Assembly (NCBI RefSeq): GCF_016462415.1
Contig: NZ_JAEMTF010000039.1
Span: 1 to 38,380, forward strand
DNA length: 38,380 nt
Direction of reading: 5' to 3'
Source: Williamsia sp.
Lineage (GTDB): Bacteria; Actinomycetota; Actinomycetes; Mycobacteriales; Mycobacteriaceae
This document shows, one piece after another, positions 1-8,516 of the stretch; the stretch's first letter is position 1; each line of letters starts with the position of its first letter. Position numbers and translations under genes: made by a program. The notes below the pieces were generated by a model. It saw nothing but the letters and a program-made list of their open reading frames with translations. It made no database searches and was not told where the DNA came from.

Positions 1-425
1 CCCTCGAGCTTGACGGCGTGCGCCCCGCCCTCCTTGAAGAACCGGATCGACGACTCGAGGGCCTGCTGGGCGCCGGCCTCGTAGCTGCCGAAGGGCAGAT
101 CGGCGACGACCAACGCATGCGGTGCGCCGCGGACGACGCCACGGACCAGCGGGATCAGCTCGTCGACGCTCACCGGGATGGTGGTGTCGTAGCCGTAGAC
201 GACATTGGCCGCGGAGTCACCGACCAGCAGGACGGGGATCTCGGCGGCATCGAAGATGCGTGCGCTGGAGTAGTCGTACGCGGTGAGCATCGACCACTTC
301 TCGCCCTCGGCCTTCATCTGCGCCAGATGATGGACGCGGGTGATGCGGCGGGGTTTGGCGGGGGAGTCGGTGTTCGACGAGTCGGCGGGGGTGGACACGG
401 CGCCGTACACAGAATTCTCAGACAT
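1..425 (-). CDS. panB: 3-methyl-2-oxobutanoate hydroxymethyltransferase, 5' part (cut by left edge)
   Basis: PanB transfers a hydroxymethyl group from 5,10-methylene-THF to 2-oxoisovalerate to give ketopantoate, the first committed step of pantothenate and CoA synthesis in the cytoplasm. Only about 141 N-terminal residues lie in the window. They read [11 protein letters not shown], a polar tail, then [19 protein letters not shown] and a [15 protein letters not shown] stretch. After that come the [17 protein letters not shown] metal-binding loop, [14 protein letters not shown] and the beginning of VKLEG, all typical of the PanB TIM barrel. The start is the ATG at 425, preceded on the minus strand by a purine-rich GAAAGAGA. 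The gene is divergent from the lipoprotein hydrolase. A panB next to a CaeA-type hydrolase and glnA2 is also the M. tuberculosis order (recalled). Confidence 0.93.
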   Translation of the reverse strand, partial: MSENSVYGAVSTPADSSNTDSPAKPRRITRVHHLAQMKAEGEKWSMLTAYDYSSARIFDAAEIPVLLVGDSAANVVYGYDTTIPVSVDELIPLVRGVVRGAPHALVVADLPFGSYEAGAQQALESSIRFFKEGGAHAVKLE

Positions 426-594
426 CGTTGTCTCTTTCGTGCCTCGAGTCTCGCTCGGCGAGTACCCGGGTGGATGTGACCCGACCAGTCTGCACCCGTC
501 GACGCCGTCTCCCACCTGCGACAGGCTGTGCAATGGGTCACATCTGCGACTCGTGGCACCATGGGCCGATGCTCCGATGCCGCCTGACGCGACG

Positions 595-2199
595 ATGATC
601 CGACCGACGCGGCGGCGGTGCCTGCGGGCGGTCGTGCCGTTCCTGGTCGTCGTACTGGGCGCCTCCGCGTGTACCAGCGACCTGACGCGCGTCGGATCCG
701 CTGCGGAACAACCGTCATCGGCTCGGGGATCCTCGGCGTCCCCGGGTTCGTCGATCGCCCCCTCGGACGGAACCCTCGACCGCTTCTACGGGCAACAGAT
801 CGCCTGGGGCTCCTGCGGCGATTTCCTGCCCGACGGGCAGTACTCCCGGGAGCGCAGCCAGTGCGGTCGCCTCACCGTCCCTGTCGACTACGCGAAACCC
901 GACGGCGCCACCGCGTCGATCGCGATGTTCCGTTTGCGCGCGAGCGGCGACCGCACAGGCGTCCTGCTCACCGACCCGGGTGGCCCGGGCGGATCGGGAG
1001 TCGACTTCATGGGCAGTGCCGCCGGACAATTCGCCGATCTCGAGATCGGAAAACGTTTCGACATCATCGGTTTCGACCCGCGCGGCGTCGGACGATCGAC
1101 CCCCGCCATCCGGTGCCGATCGGACGCCGAGCGCGACCGGGTGCGGGCGACGGACTGGGTCGACACGTCACCGGCGGGGATCGACGCGGTCCAGAAGCGC
1201 AACGCCTCGGTCGGTGCCGAATGCGCGCAGAAGCTCGGGAAGGAGTTCCTCGCGCACGTGGGCACCGCCGACGTCGTCCGGGACATGGACGTGATGCGCG
1301 GTGCACTGCGCGCCGATCAACTCAACTACCTCGGGTACTCCTACGGCACGCGGATCGGCGCCGCCTACGCCGAGCAGTTCCCCACGCGGGTCCGCGCGAT
1401 GATCAACGACGGCGCGGTCGACCCCGCGGCCGATCCGGTCGCCGACGTCGTGGCGCAGAACGCAGGTTTCCAGCGGGCGTTCGAGCGCTTCGCCGTCGAC
1501 TGCGCATCGATGGCCCAGTGTGCGCTCGGAACCGATCCCACGAAGGTCACCGCTCGCTACCAACAGCTGGTCCGCTCGCTGATCGGCAGACCGGCGAAGA
1601 CAACCGATCCGCGCGGCCTCACCTACGCCGACGCGATCACCGGCACCGGGCAGGCGCTCTACACCCGGACGTTGTGGCGGTACCTGCGAGACGGGCTCGC
1701 CCAACTGTCGACCGGACGCGGTGACACCCTGCTGCGCCTGGCGGACCTCTACGAGGGCCGCGACCGGTCCGGACGGTACGACAACAGCGCCGATGCGTTC
1801 ACCGCCATCCGCTGCGTCGACGGGCCCGCCATCACCGACCGCGCCGCCCTGGACAAGCTCGACGTGACGCTGCGCGCGTCGGCGCCGTTCCGCGACGACG
1901 GTCGGGGATCGGGCCGCGGTGCCGCGGACGAGTGCGCCTACTGGCCGGTGCCGCCGACGTCCACCCCGCACCGGATCGACGCGAAGGGACTGCCGACGAC
2001 GGTCGTGGTGTCGACCACCGACGACCCCGCCACCCCCTACGAGGCGGGGGTGTCGTTGGCCGATCAGCTGACGGCGCGACTGGTGACCTTCAAGGGCACC
2101 CAACACACCGCGTCGTTCGAGGGTGTGGAATGCCTCGACGCCCCGCTCACCCGCTACCTCGTAGATCTCACCCTGCCTGCCGTCGGTACCACATGTTGA
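595..2199 (+). CDS. secreted lipoprotein alpha/beta hydrolase, TAP-like (CaeA/SlpD family)
   Basis: This is a predicted exported serine peptidase or esterase of the tripeptidyl-aminopeptidase-like alpha/beta-hydrolase family. The N-terminus is Arg-rich, followed by a hydrophobic core and the lipobox LGASAC, so it should be lipidated and anchored on the outside of the membrane. The oxyanion-hole segment [12 protein letters not shown] and the nucleophile elbow GYSYGT (Ser249 from this start) are visible. The C-terminal TAP-like part has the acid region [13 protein letters not shown] and the histidine region [11 protein letters not shown]. Its length of 534 aa is normal. The in-frame ATG at 577 is an alternative start; the frame stays open to 340, but that part overlaps panB and lacks family features. 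In M. tuberculosis the equivalent position is held by Rv2224c (caeA) and a paralogue (recalled). The substrate is unknown. Confidence 0.88.
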   Translation: MIRPTRRRCLRAVVPFLVVVLGASACTSDLTRVGSAAEQPSSARGSSASPGSSIAPSDGTLDRFYGQQIAWGSCGDFLPDGQYSRERSQCGRLTVPVDYAKPDGATASIAMFRLRASGDRTGVLLTDPGGPGGSGVDFMGSAAGQFADLEIGKRFDIIGFDPRGVGRSTPAIRCRSDAERDRVRATDWVDTSPAGIDAVQKRNASVGAECAQKLGKEFLAHVGTADVVRDMDVMRGALRADQLNYLGYSYGTRIGAAYAEQFPTRVRAMINDGAVDPAADPVADVVAQNAGFQRAFERFAVDCASMAQCALGTDPTKVTARYQQLVRSLIGRPAKTTDPRGLTYADAITGTGQALYTRTLWRYLRDGLAQLSTGRGDTLLRLADLYEGRDRSGRYDNSADAFTAIRCVDGPAITDRAALDKLDVTLRASAPFRDDGRGSGRGAADECAYWPVPPTSTPHRIDAKGLPTTVVVSTTDDPATPYEAGVSLADQLTARLVTFKGTQHTASFEGVECLDAPLTRYLVDLTLPAVGTTC

Positions 2200-2244
2200 G
2201 ATCGGGTCCGCAAACGCGCTGGAAATTCCACCCGAAGTGCGTCC

Positions 2245-2260
2245 GTAACACGGATTTAAC
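2245..2260 (+). promoter_or_regulatory. possible GlnR-type box upstream of glnA2
   Basis: The sequence GTAAC-N6-TTAAC resembles the actinobacterial GlnR consensus (GTnAC-N6-GaAAC) in most positions. It lies 10 bp upstream of the likely -10 hexamer of glnA2, where it would overlap the -35 region. A single match to a loose motif is weak evidence. Confidence 0.3.
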
Positions 2261-2270
2261 AGCGCACTTC

Positions 2271-2276
2271 TAGCCT
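2271..2276 (+). promoter_or_regulatory. -10 element of glnA2 (leaderless type)
   Basis: TAGCCT ends 6 nt before the ATG at 2283 and no Shine-Dalgarno sequence is visible. A transcript starting at or next to the A of the ATG is the simplest reading. Confidence 0.5.
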
Positions 2277-2282
2277 TCGAGC

Positions 2283-3623
2283 ATGGATCGTCAAAAGGAA
2301 TTCGTGCTTCGGACGCTCGAAGAACGAGACATTCGATTCGTGCGACTCTGGTTCACCGACGTGCTGGGTTACCTCAAGTCGGTGGCCATCGCCCCCGCCG
2401 AACTCGAGGGCGCCTTCGTCGAGGGCATCGGCTTCGACGGTTCGTCGATCGAGGGGTTCTCGCGGGTGTCGGAGGCCGACACCATCGCCAAGCCCGATCC
2501 GTCGACCTTCCAGGTCCTCCCGTGGACGACGAGCAACGGCAAACAGCACTCGGCCCGCATGTTCTGCGACATCGCCATGCCCGACGGGACGCCCTCGTGG
2601 GCGGACTCGCGGCACGTGCTCCGCAGGCAGCTGAACAAGGCCGCAGACCAGGGTTTCACCTGCTACGTCCACCCCGAGATCGAGTTCTTCCTCCTCAAGG
2701 ACGCGCCCACCGACGGCACCCCGCCGACCCCGTCGGACACCGGTGGCTACTTCGACCAGGTGGTGCACGGCAGCGCACCGAACTTCCGCCGCCACGCCAT
2801 CGACGCGCTCGAGTCGATGGGTATCTCGGTGGAGTTCTCCCACCACGAGGGCGCGCCCGGTCAGCAGGAGATCGACCTGCGCTACGCCGATGCGCTGTCC
2901 ATGGCCGACAACGTCATGACCTTCCGCTACCTCGTCAAAGAGGTCGCCATGGCCGAGGGTGTGTGGGCGACGTTCATGCCCAAGCCGTTCAGCGAGCACC
3001 CCGGTTCGGCCATGCACACCCACATGAGCCTGTTCGAGGGCGACACGAACGCGTTCCACAACCCCGACGACCCGATGCAGCTCTCCGAGACCGGCAAGAA
3101 GTTCATCGCCGGGATCCTGCATCACGCCTCGGAGATCAGCGCCGTCACCAACCAGTGGGTGAACAGCTACAAGCGGCTGATCCACGGTGGCGAGGCGCCG
3201 ACCGCGGCGAGCTGGGGTGGCGCCAACCGGTCCGCGTTGATCCGCCTGCCGCTCTACACCCCGAACAAGGCGTCGTCGCGGCGCATCGAGGTCCGCAGCC
3301 CGGACTCGGCATGCAACCCGTACCTGACGTTCGCGGTGCTGTTGGCCGCCGGACTCAAGGGCGTCGCCGAGGGCTACGAGCTGCCCGACGAGGCCGAGGA
3401 CGACGTGTGGTCGTTGACGTCGGCCGAGCGTCGGACCATGGGCTACAAGGAACTGCCGGGCAGCCTCGCCGACGCACTCAAGGCGATGGAGTCCTCCGAA
3501 CTGCTCGCCGAGACATTGGGCGAGCACGTCTTCGACTATTTCCTGCGCAACAAGTGGTCGGAGTGGAACGACTACCGCAGTCTGGTCACGCCGTTCGAAC
3601 TCAACCGATACCTGGCGCTGTAG
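2283..3623 (+). CDS. glnA2: glutamine synthetase, type I, GlnA2-like
   Basis: This protein is related to the ATP-dependent enzymes that make glutamine from glutamate and ammonia. It has 446 aa, the short GSI form without the insertion seen in GlnA1. Visible GS signatures are GFDGSSIEGFSRVSEAD (N-terminal beta-grasp), EIEFFLL and HHEGAPGQQEID (catalytic domain). Others are FMPKPFSEHPGSAMHTHMS, NSYKRLIHGGEAPTAASWG and RRIEVRSPDSACNPYL. At the place where GlnA1 has its adenylylation tyrosine, this protein reads DDVWSLTSAE (Trp376), so GlnE cannot control it in the same way. It lies directly upstream of glnE on the same strand. In actinobacteria some GlnA-like paralogues use other amines as substrate, so true glutamine synthesis is likely but not shown. 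Confidence 0.95.
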   Translation: MDRQKEFVLRTLEERDIRFVRLWFTDVLGYLKSVAIAPAELEGAFVEGIGFDGSSIEGFSRVSEADTIAKPDPSTFQVLPWTTSNGKQHSARMFCDIAMPDGTPSWADSRHVLRRQLNKAADQGFTCYVHPEIEFFLLKDAPTDGTPPTPSDTGGYFDQVVHGSAPNFRRHAIDALESMGISVEFSHHEGAPGQQEIDLRYADALSMADNVMTFRYLVKEVAMAEGVWATFMPKPFSEHPGSAMHTHMSLFEGDTNAFHNPDDPMQLSETGKKFIAGILHHASEISAVTNQWVNSYKRLIHGGEAPTAASWGGANRSALIRLPLYTPNKASSRRIEVRSPDSACNPYLTFAVLLAAGLKGVAEGYELPDEAEDDVWSLTSAERRTMGYKELPGSLADALKAMESSELLAETLGEHVFDYFLRNKWSEWNDYRSLVTPFELNRYLAL

Positions 3624-3691
3624 TACCCCTCCTCGACCCGCTGACCCGGCGTGTTCGAGGAGTCTGCGCTCCGACGTGAGACCGCGACGGC

Positions 3692-3697
3692 TACCGT
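3692..3697 (+). promoter_or_regulatory. possible -10 element of glnE
   Basis: TACCGT ends 7 nt before the GTG at 3705. It supports that start in the absence of any ribosome binding site. Readthrough from glnA2 is equally possible. Confidence 0.35.
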
Positions 3698-3704
3698 CGT
3701 GGGC

Positions 3705-6700
3705 GTGAGACCTCTTGCCACGCGCACCACGGTGCCCGCGCCGGGGCGTCTCGGGCTGATCGACGACACGGCCGGCTCCGACCTCGCCACCCTCGGATGG
3801 AACACGCCGGAATCGATTCCGCTGCTGTGGTCGCTGTCGCGTGCGCCCGACCCCGACCTCGCGTTGCGAACGCTGATGCGTCTGCGAGCGTCGGTGGGCG
3901 ACGACTGGTCCGAGATCGACGTCCTCCTCCACAGTCGTCCGTGTTTCCGCGGTCGGCTCTTCGCCGTGCTCGGCTCCTCGGAGGCCCTCGGCGATCACCT
4001 GGTTGCCGAACCGACCACCTGGCGGTTGCTGGACTGCGACGACCTCCCCACGACCGACGAGATGGCGCACCAGCTGCTCGACGCGGTTGGTGCGGTGGCC
4101 GAACCCGGTGCCGACGGGAGCCCTGTCCACCGGGCGTCGACGACCGGTCCGCCCGCGGTCGTCGCATTGCGCCTGGCCTACCGGAACATCCTGTTGCAGC
4201 TCGCGGCCCGTGATCTCGCGCCCGCGGTCGAAGACGAACCGGTGCTGTGGTTCCCGCAGGTCGGGCAGTTCCTCGCCGACCTCGCCGACTGTGCTCTCAC
4301 CGCAGCGCTGTCGGTCGCGGTCGCCGAGGTCCTGGGCGACAAGCCGTTCGAGGGCCGCCTGGCGGTCATCGCGATGGGCAAGGGCGGAGCCCGAGAACTC
4401 AACTACGTCAGCGACGTCGACGTCATCTTCGTCGCCGAACCCGCCGACGCGACCTCGGCGCGCATCGCCGGGGAGATGATGCGGATCGGTTCGCTGGCCT
4501 TCTTCGAGGTCGACGCGGCCCTGCGTCCCGAGGGCAAGGCCGGTGCACTCACCCGGACCCTGGCCTCGCACGTGGCCTACTACCAGCGGTGGGCCAAGAC
4601 CTGGGAGTTCCAGGCGCTGCTCAAGGCCCGGCCGATGACCGGGGACATGGCGCTCGGTCGGGACTACCTCGCCGCCGTCTCGCCGATGGTGTGGGAGGCC
4701 AGCGAGCGCGAGGACTTCGTCCACGAGGTGCAGGCGATGCGGCGGCGTGTCGAGAGCACCGTCCCTGCCGGTCTGCGTGAACGTGAACTCAAGCTCGGCA
4801 GCGGCAGTCTGCGGGACGTCGAGTTCGCCGTCCAGCTCCTGCAGCTCGTCCACGGCCGTGTCGACGAGTCGCTGCGGGTCCTGTCCACCGTCGAGGCGCT
4901 CACGGCGCTCACGGCGGGTGGCTACGTCGGCCGCGACGACGGAGCCAACCTCACCGCGTCGTACGAGTTCCTGCGCCTGCTCGAACACCGTCTGCAGTTG
5001 CAGAAGCTCAAACGCACCCACCTGTTGCCCGAGTTCGACGACATCGAGTCGATGCGGTGGCTCGCCCGCGCCGCACACATCCGGCCCGACGGTCAGCTCG
5101 ACGCGGCCGCGACGCTGCGCGAGGAGATCCGACGGCAGGCCCACCGTGTCCGCCGCCTGCACGAAAAGCTTTTCTACCGACCACTTCTCGAGGCAGTGGC
5201 CAGGTTCGACAAGGACGAGCTGCGTCTGTCCGACGATGCCGCGGTCCGACGGCTCTCGGCGCTCGGCTACGCGAAACCCGAACACGCGCTGAGTCATCTG
5301 CGGGCGCTGCTGACCTCGAAGGGCCGCCGCGGTCAGATCCAGGAACTGCTGCTACCGACCCTGCTCGAGTGGATCAGCCGCACACCCGATCCCGATGCCG
5401 GTCTGCTGAACTACCGGCGGTTGTGCGACGAGGTCAGCGAACACGACTGGTTCCTGCGGCTGTTGCGCGACGAGGGGGTCGTGGCCGAGCGGCTGATGAA
5501 GGTGCTCGGTGCGTCGGCCTACATCGCCGATCTGCTGATGCGCTCGCCCGACGTCATCCGCCTCTACGCCGACTCGGCGAACGGGCCGCGGCTGATCGAG
5601 GTCGACCCCGACGACGTCGCCCGCGGCCTGGTGGCGTCGGCATTGCGCGCCCAGGACCCCAAACGTGCCATCGCCGTCGCCCGGTCGCATCGTCGAGCCG
5701 AGTTGGCGCGCATCGCATCCGCCGACGTCCTCGGCATGCTCGACGTCGCGCAGGTGTGTCGCGCCCTGTCGAGTGTGTGGGCCTCGGTGCTCAATGCCGC
5801 TCTGCGCGTGGTGATCGACGCCTCGGTCGCCGAACGCGGCGAGCCGGCACCCGCGCGGATCGCGGTCATCGGGATGGGCCGCCTCGGTGGTGGTGAGCTC
5901 GGATACGGGTCCGACGCCGACGTGCTGTTCGTCTGCGATCCGATGCCCGGCGTCGACGAGGCCGTCGCGGTCCGCTGGGCCAACACCATCGCCGACCGCG
6001 TGCGCAAACTGCTGGGCACCCCCAGTGCGGATCCGCCGCTCGAGGTGGACACCGGGCTGCGTCCGGAGGGGCGCAACGGGCCGGTCGTGCGCACGTTGGC
6101 CGCCTACGCCGCGTACTACCGGCAGTGGGCGCAGGCGTGGGAGATCCAGGCGCTGCTGCGTGCACGGCAGTGCGCGGGCGACGACCAGTTGGGTATCGCG
6201 TTCCTGCACATGGCCGACGAGATCCGTTATCCCGCCGGGGGAGTGTCGCCGGATGCGGTGCGCGAGATCCGTCGCATCAAGGCCCGGGTCGACGCCGAGC
6301 GGCTTCCGCGCGGAGCCGATCCGTCGATGCACACCAAGCTCGGGCGCGGTGGGCTCGCCGACATCGAGTGGACCGTCCAGCTGATGCAACTGCGATACGC
6401 GCACCGGCTGCAGACGTTCCACAACACCTCCACCCTGCAGACACTCGACGCCATCGGCTCGGCCGAATTGCTCAGCGAGACCGACGTGTCGCTGCTCAAG
6501 GAGGCGTGGCTGACGGCGACCAAGGCACGCAACGCATTGGTCCTGGTGCGCGGCAAGGCCGTCGACCAGCTGCCCGGCCCCGGCCAGCAGTTGCGGGCGG
6601 TGGCGTTCGCCGCCGGATGGCCCGAGGACCAGGCGAACGAGTTCCTGGAGAACTACCTGCGCGTGACCCGACGGGCGAAGTCGGTCGTGCTGAAAGTGTT

Positions 6701-6710
6701 CGGCGGGTGA
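3705..6710 (+). CDS. glnE: bifunctional glutamine synthetase adenylyltransferase/adenylyl-removing enzyme
   Basis: GlnE attaches AMP to a tyrosine of GlnA1, lowering its activity, and removes it again according to nitrogen status. The protein has about 1001 aa, the usual size. Both nucleotidyltransferase cores are present. The N-terminal de-adenylylating one is [19 protein letters not shown] (metal-binding Asp237 and Asp239). The C-terminal adenylylating one is [20 protein letters not shown] (Asp737 and Asp739). Each is followed by a VDTGLRPEG- or [10 protein letters not shown]-type strand and a helical GS-binding region. GTG 3705 is chosen because [18 protein letters not shown] resembles the family N-terminus and a -10-like hexamer precedes it. 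GTG 3699 is also possible, and the frame is open to 3651. A loose inverted repeat (3629-3636 and 3655-3662, 8 bp) lies between glnA2 and glnE and may be a weak terminator. Confidence 0.96.
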   Translation: MRPLATRTTVPAPGRLGLIDDTAGSDLATLGWNTPESIPLLWSLSRAPDPDLALRTLMRLRASVGDDWSEIDVLLHSRPCFRGRLFAVLGSSEALGDHLVAEPTTWRLLDCDDLPTTDEMAHQLLDAVGAVAEPGADGSPVHRASTTGPPAVVALRLAYRNILLQLAARDLAPAVEDEPVLWFPQVGQFLADLADCALTAALSVAVAEVLGDKPFEGRLAVIAMGKGGARELNYVSDVDVIFVAEPADATSARIAGEMMRIGSLAFFEVDAALRPEGKAGALTRTLASHVAYYQRWAKTWEFQALLKARPMTGDMALGRDYLAAVSPMVWEASEREDFVHEVQAMRRRVESTVPAGLRERELKLGSGSLRDVEFAVQLLQLVHGRVDESLRVLSTVEALTALTAGGYVGRDDGANLTASYEFLRLLEHRLQLQKLKRTHLLPEFDDIESMRWLARAAHIRPDGQLDAAATLREEIRRQAHRVRRLHEKLFYRPLLEAVARFDKDELRLSDDAAVRRLSALGYAKPEHALSHLRALLTSKGRRGQIQELLLPTLLEWISRTPDPDAGLLNYRRLCDEVSEHDWFLRLLRDEGVVAERLMKVLGASAYIADLLMRSPDVIRLYADSANGPRLIEVDPDDVARGLVASALRAQDPKRAIAVARSHRRAELARIASADVLGMLDVAQVCRALSSVWASVLNAALRVVIDASVAERGEPAPARIAVIGMGRLGGGELGYGSDADVLFVCDPMPGVDEAVAVRWANTIADRVRKLLGTPSADPPLEVDTGLRPEGRNGPVVRTLAAYAAYYRQWAQAWEIQALLRARQCAGDDQLGIAFLHMADEIRYPAGGVSPDAVREIRRIKARVDAERLPRGADPSMHTKLGRGGLADIEWTVQLMQLRYAHRLQTFHNTSTLQTLDAIGSAELLSETDVSLLKEAWLTATKARNALVLVRGKAVDQLPGPGQQLRAVAFAAGWPEDQANEFLENYLRVTRRAKSVVLKVFGG

Positions 6711-6736
6711 GACCGAGACGATCGGGCCGGCCGCGC

Positions 6737-7717
6737 ATGCGCACGGGGGAGCGACTGGCCCACCGTTCGGCCCTGTTCAAGATCGTCTACTTCGTCGCGG
6801 TCGTCCTCGGGTGGGCGCTGCTCGCCGCGGCCATCGGAGCCATCTGGCTGCACTACTTTCCCGGTCGGGGCCGGGTGTCGACCGCGGCCGCGAGCGCCGT
6901 TCCGTTGCTGATCGGTGCCGGGATCCCGGCCCTGGTCATCCTCGCCCTGACGCGGCGGTGGATCACCGTCGTTCTCACGGTGATCGCCCTCGGGGTGGGC
7001 ATCTGGACGCAGGCGCCGCTGCTGCGTGGTGTCGCCGATCCCGGCGGGGATCGGATCACGGTGGTGCAGGCCAACATCAAACTCGGCGCAGGTGACGTCG
7101 ACGCGGTCGTCGCGCGCGTGCGCTCGAGTGGTGCGCACCTGCTGACCATCGAGGAGATGACACCCGCGGCGCTCGACCGACTGCGTCGAACCGACCTGCG
7201 GTCGATGCTCCCGTACGAGTTCGCGGTCCCCGGGACCGGTGGGGTCGGGACCGGCATCTTCAGCCGCTACCCGCTGCGCAACACCGCACAGCTCACCGAC
7301 TTCGGGCTGAACAATCTCCGTGCCGACGTCGATCTGCCCGGGGCGCCTGCCACGACGGTGTTCGCGGTGCACCCCATCCCGCCGTACCCCTACGACCCGG
7401 CGCGGTGGGTGCGCGAGATCAAGCTCCTGCGCGACACCCTGCACGCGTCACCCGCCGAGAACGTCATCGTCAGTGGCGACTTCAACGCCACCTGGGATCA
7501 CGCCCAGTTCCGTGCGCTGCTGCGCAACGGATTCCGCGACGCCACCGAACAGGTCGGTGGCCGGTGGCATTTCACCTACCCGACCAATCACTGGTACGGC
7601 CCGCTGATCGGGATAGACCACGTACTGGCCCGCGGGTTGACCGCGGTGTCGCTGAACACCTTCGACGTACCCGGATCCGATCATCGGGCACTGGAGGTGT
7701 CCCTCACCGCACGGTGA
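6737..7717 (+). CDS. membrane-anchored endonuclease/exonuclease/phosphatase-family protein
   Basis: The first ~91 residues hold three hydrophobic helices (about 14-40, 50-71 and 73-91). From about residue 106 an EEP-fold (DNase I-like) domain follows. Its signatures are ITVVQANIKLG (Asn112), LLTIEEMTP (metal-binding Glu at 139/140), VIVSGDFNATWDH, IGIDHVLAR and the closing GSDHRALEV (Asp315-His316). The catalytic domain is complete, so it is probably an active metal-dependent phosphodiesterase or phosphatase. Whether the domain faces the cytoplasm or the outside depends on the helix count. The substrate is unknown. An earlier GTG at 6707 overlaps the glnE stop (GTGA) and would give 336 aa and translational coupling to glnE. 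I know of no counterpart at this place in M. tuberculosis. Confidence 0.85.
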   Translation: MRTGERLAHRSALFKIVYFVAVVLGWALLAAAIGAIWLHYFPGRGRVSTAAASAVPLLIGAGIPALVILALTRRWITVVLTVIALGVGIWTQAPLLRGVADPGGDRITVVQANIKLGAGDVDAVVARVRSSGAHLLTIEEMTPAALDRLRRTDLRSMLPYEFAVPGTGGVGTGIFSRYPLRNTAQLTDFGLNNLRADVDLPGAPATTVFAVHPIPPYPYDPARWVREIKLLRDTLHASPAENVIVSGDFNATWDHAQFRALLRNGFRDATEQVGGRWHFTYPTNHWYGPLIGIDHVLARGLTAVSLNTFDVPGSDHRALEVSLTAR

Positions 7718-7718
7718 G

Positions 7719-7886
7719 TCAGGTCGTCGGAGCCTGCGCGCGGGCCAGGGCGGCGACGGCGTGCGCGAGGATCTCGACCGACTCGGCGAGCAGCTTGTGT
7801 CCGCGATCCTCGTCGAGATGGGCCTTCGCGATCGCCGCGATACCGGCCGCTTCGTCTGCTCGCTCGGCTGCCTGCTCAAAGCTCAT
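7719..7886 (-). CDS. small hypothetical protein, 55 aa, helical
   Basis: This short reading frame starts at ATG 7886 with MSFEQAAERADEAAGIAAIA and ends ALARAQAPTT. The start is preceded by GAAGGTGA at a good Shine-Dalgarno distance, and third codon positions are almost all G or C, both in favour of a real gene. The sequence is Ala/Glu-rich and predicts as one or two helices, without cysteines or membrane segments. Its stop lies one base from the stop of the convergent EEP-family gene. It is downstream of the Lsr2-like gene on the same strand (132-bp gap), so the two could be co-transcribed. I do not recognise the family. Confidence 0.6.
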   Translation of the reverse strand: MSFEQAAERADEAAGIAAIAKAHLDEDRGHKLLAESVEILAHAVAALARAQAPTT

Positions 7887-8016
7887 GGTGTGTCACCTTC
7901 GCGTTCGTCGTGGAGTGCCGTTCGCCCCGGTGGTCGTTGCCTCCGTGGTCCCTTCGGACTCTATCGGCCACCGTGCAGCACGGGGATCGATCAGGCAAGC
8001 CGAACCCGGCACCTGC

Positions 8017-8370
8017 TCAGAGGATCTGCGTGGCCGCGAACGCGGCGAGTATCGCCGCGGGGATCCGGCCGCGTTCGGCCACCCGATGACCGTTCTGTCG
8101 GGCCCAGACCCGGATCGTCATCGACGAACTCTCGGAGCGCTTCGAGAGATGACGTGCCTTCGTGAGCCGACGTGGGGGGACTTCTCGCGACCTGGCGAGC
8201 ACCGTGGCGAACGACGTGGCCCCGCTCTCGATGGCGTCGAGATTGCCGGCGCTGGTCTCCAGCACGAACCGCTCGCCGCGCCATGTCCATTCGACGAACT
8301 GGATGTCGCTCGGGAGCAACGGCTCACCGTCGAGGTCGTCGGTGTACGAGATGGATATGACTGTCGACAT
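8017..8370 (-). CDS. Lsr2-like nucleoid-associated protein
   Basis: This 117-aa protein has the two-part plan of Lsr2, the actinobacterial H-NS analogue that silences AT-rich DNA. Residues 1-62 (SISYTDDLDGE, then VEWTWRGERFVLE) look like the Lsr2 N-terminal beta/alpha oligomerisation domain. Residues 83-113 (MTIRVWARQNGHRVAERGRI followed by PAAILAAFAA) match the C-terminal DNA-binding domain. That match includes the RGR minor-groove tripeptide at 100-102 and the conserved WAR-NGH helix. The linker (63-82) is basic. The N-terminal half is divergent (for example VEWTWRG instead of the usual VEFGLDG), so this is a paralogue, not the main Lsr2. A likely promoter with -10 TAGCAT lies at 8405-8410 on the minus strand, giving a ~28-nt leader with an AAGG site. 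Confidence 0.8.
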   Translation of the reverse strand: MSTVISISYTDDLDGEPLLPSDIQFVEWTWRGERFVLETSAGNLDAIESGATSFATVLARSREVPPRRLTKARHLSKRSESSSMTIRVWARQNGHRVAERGRIPAAILAAFAATQIL

Positions 8371-8404
8371 GCGCGATCACTCAACCTTGGGTTGCCGTGG
8401 TCCG

Positions 8405-8410
8405 ATGCTA
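8405..8410 (-). promoter_or_regulatory. -10 element of the Lsr2-like gene
   Basis: TAGCAT on the minus strand lies about 35 nt upstream of the ATG at 8370. The leader carries CAAGG before the start. The -35 region has no clear consensus. Confidence 0.35.
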
Positions 8411-8456
8411 GGCCGACGCGGGGGAGTCGCGTAACCGCCTCGGGAGGGGCAAAACA

Positions 8457-8491
8457 GATCACCCGCCCGGCCAGAGGCCGGACGGGTGATC
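8457..8491 (-). terminator. intrinsic terminator of glnA1
   Basis: A 16-bp inverted repeat with one mismatch (GATCACCCGCCCGGCC, loop AGA, GGCCGGACGGGTGATC) starts 26 nt after the glnA1 stop. On the minus strand the hairpin is followed by TGTTTTGCC, a short U-rich tail. Confidence 0.75.
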
Positions 8492-8516
8492 GACATCGAG
8501 TGCGCCGCGGAGCGGA

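Noticed and set aside
340-594. Longer N-terminus for the lipoprotein hydrolase
   Set aside because: It would overlap panB and place the signal peptide about 80 residues inside the protein, which is not compatible with export.
2256-5297. A 1013-codon open frame on the minus strand
   Set aside because: It is antisense to glnA2 and glnE, both clearly coding. Its composition is the usual high-GC shadow, with long Arg/Gly/Val runs and no family motif.
6125-6706. Longer N-terminus for the EEP-family protein
   Set aside because: The extension lies within glnE in another frame and is Arg-rich shadow sequence.
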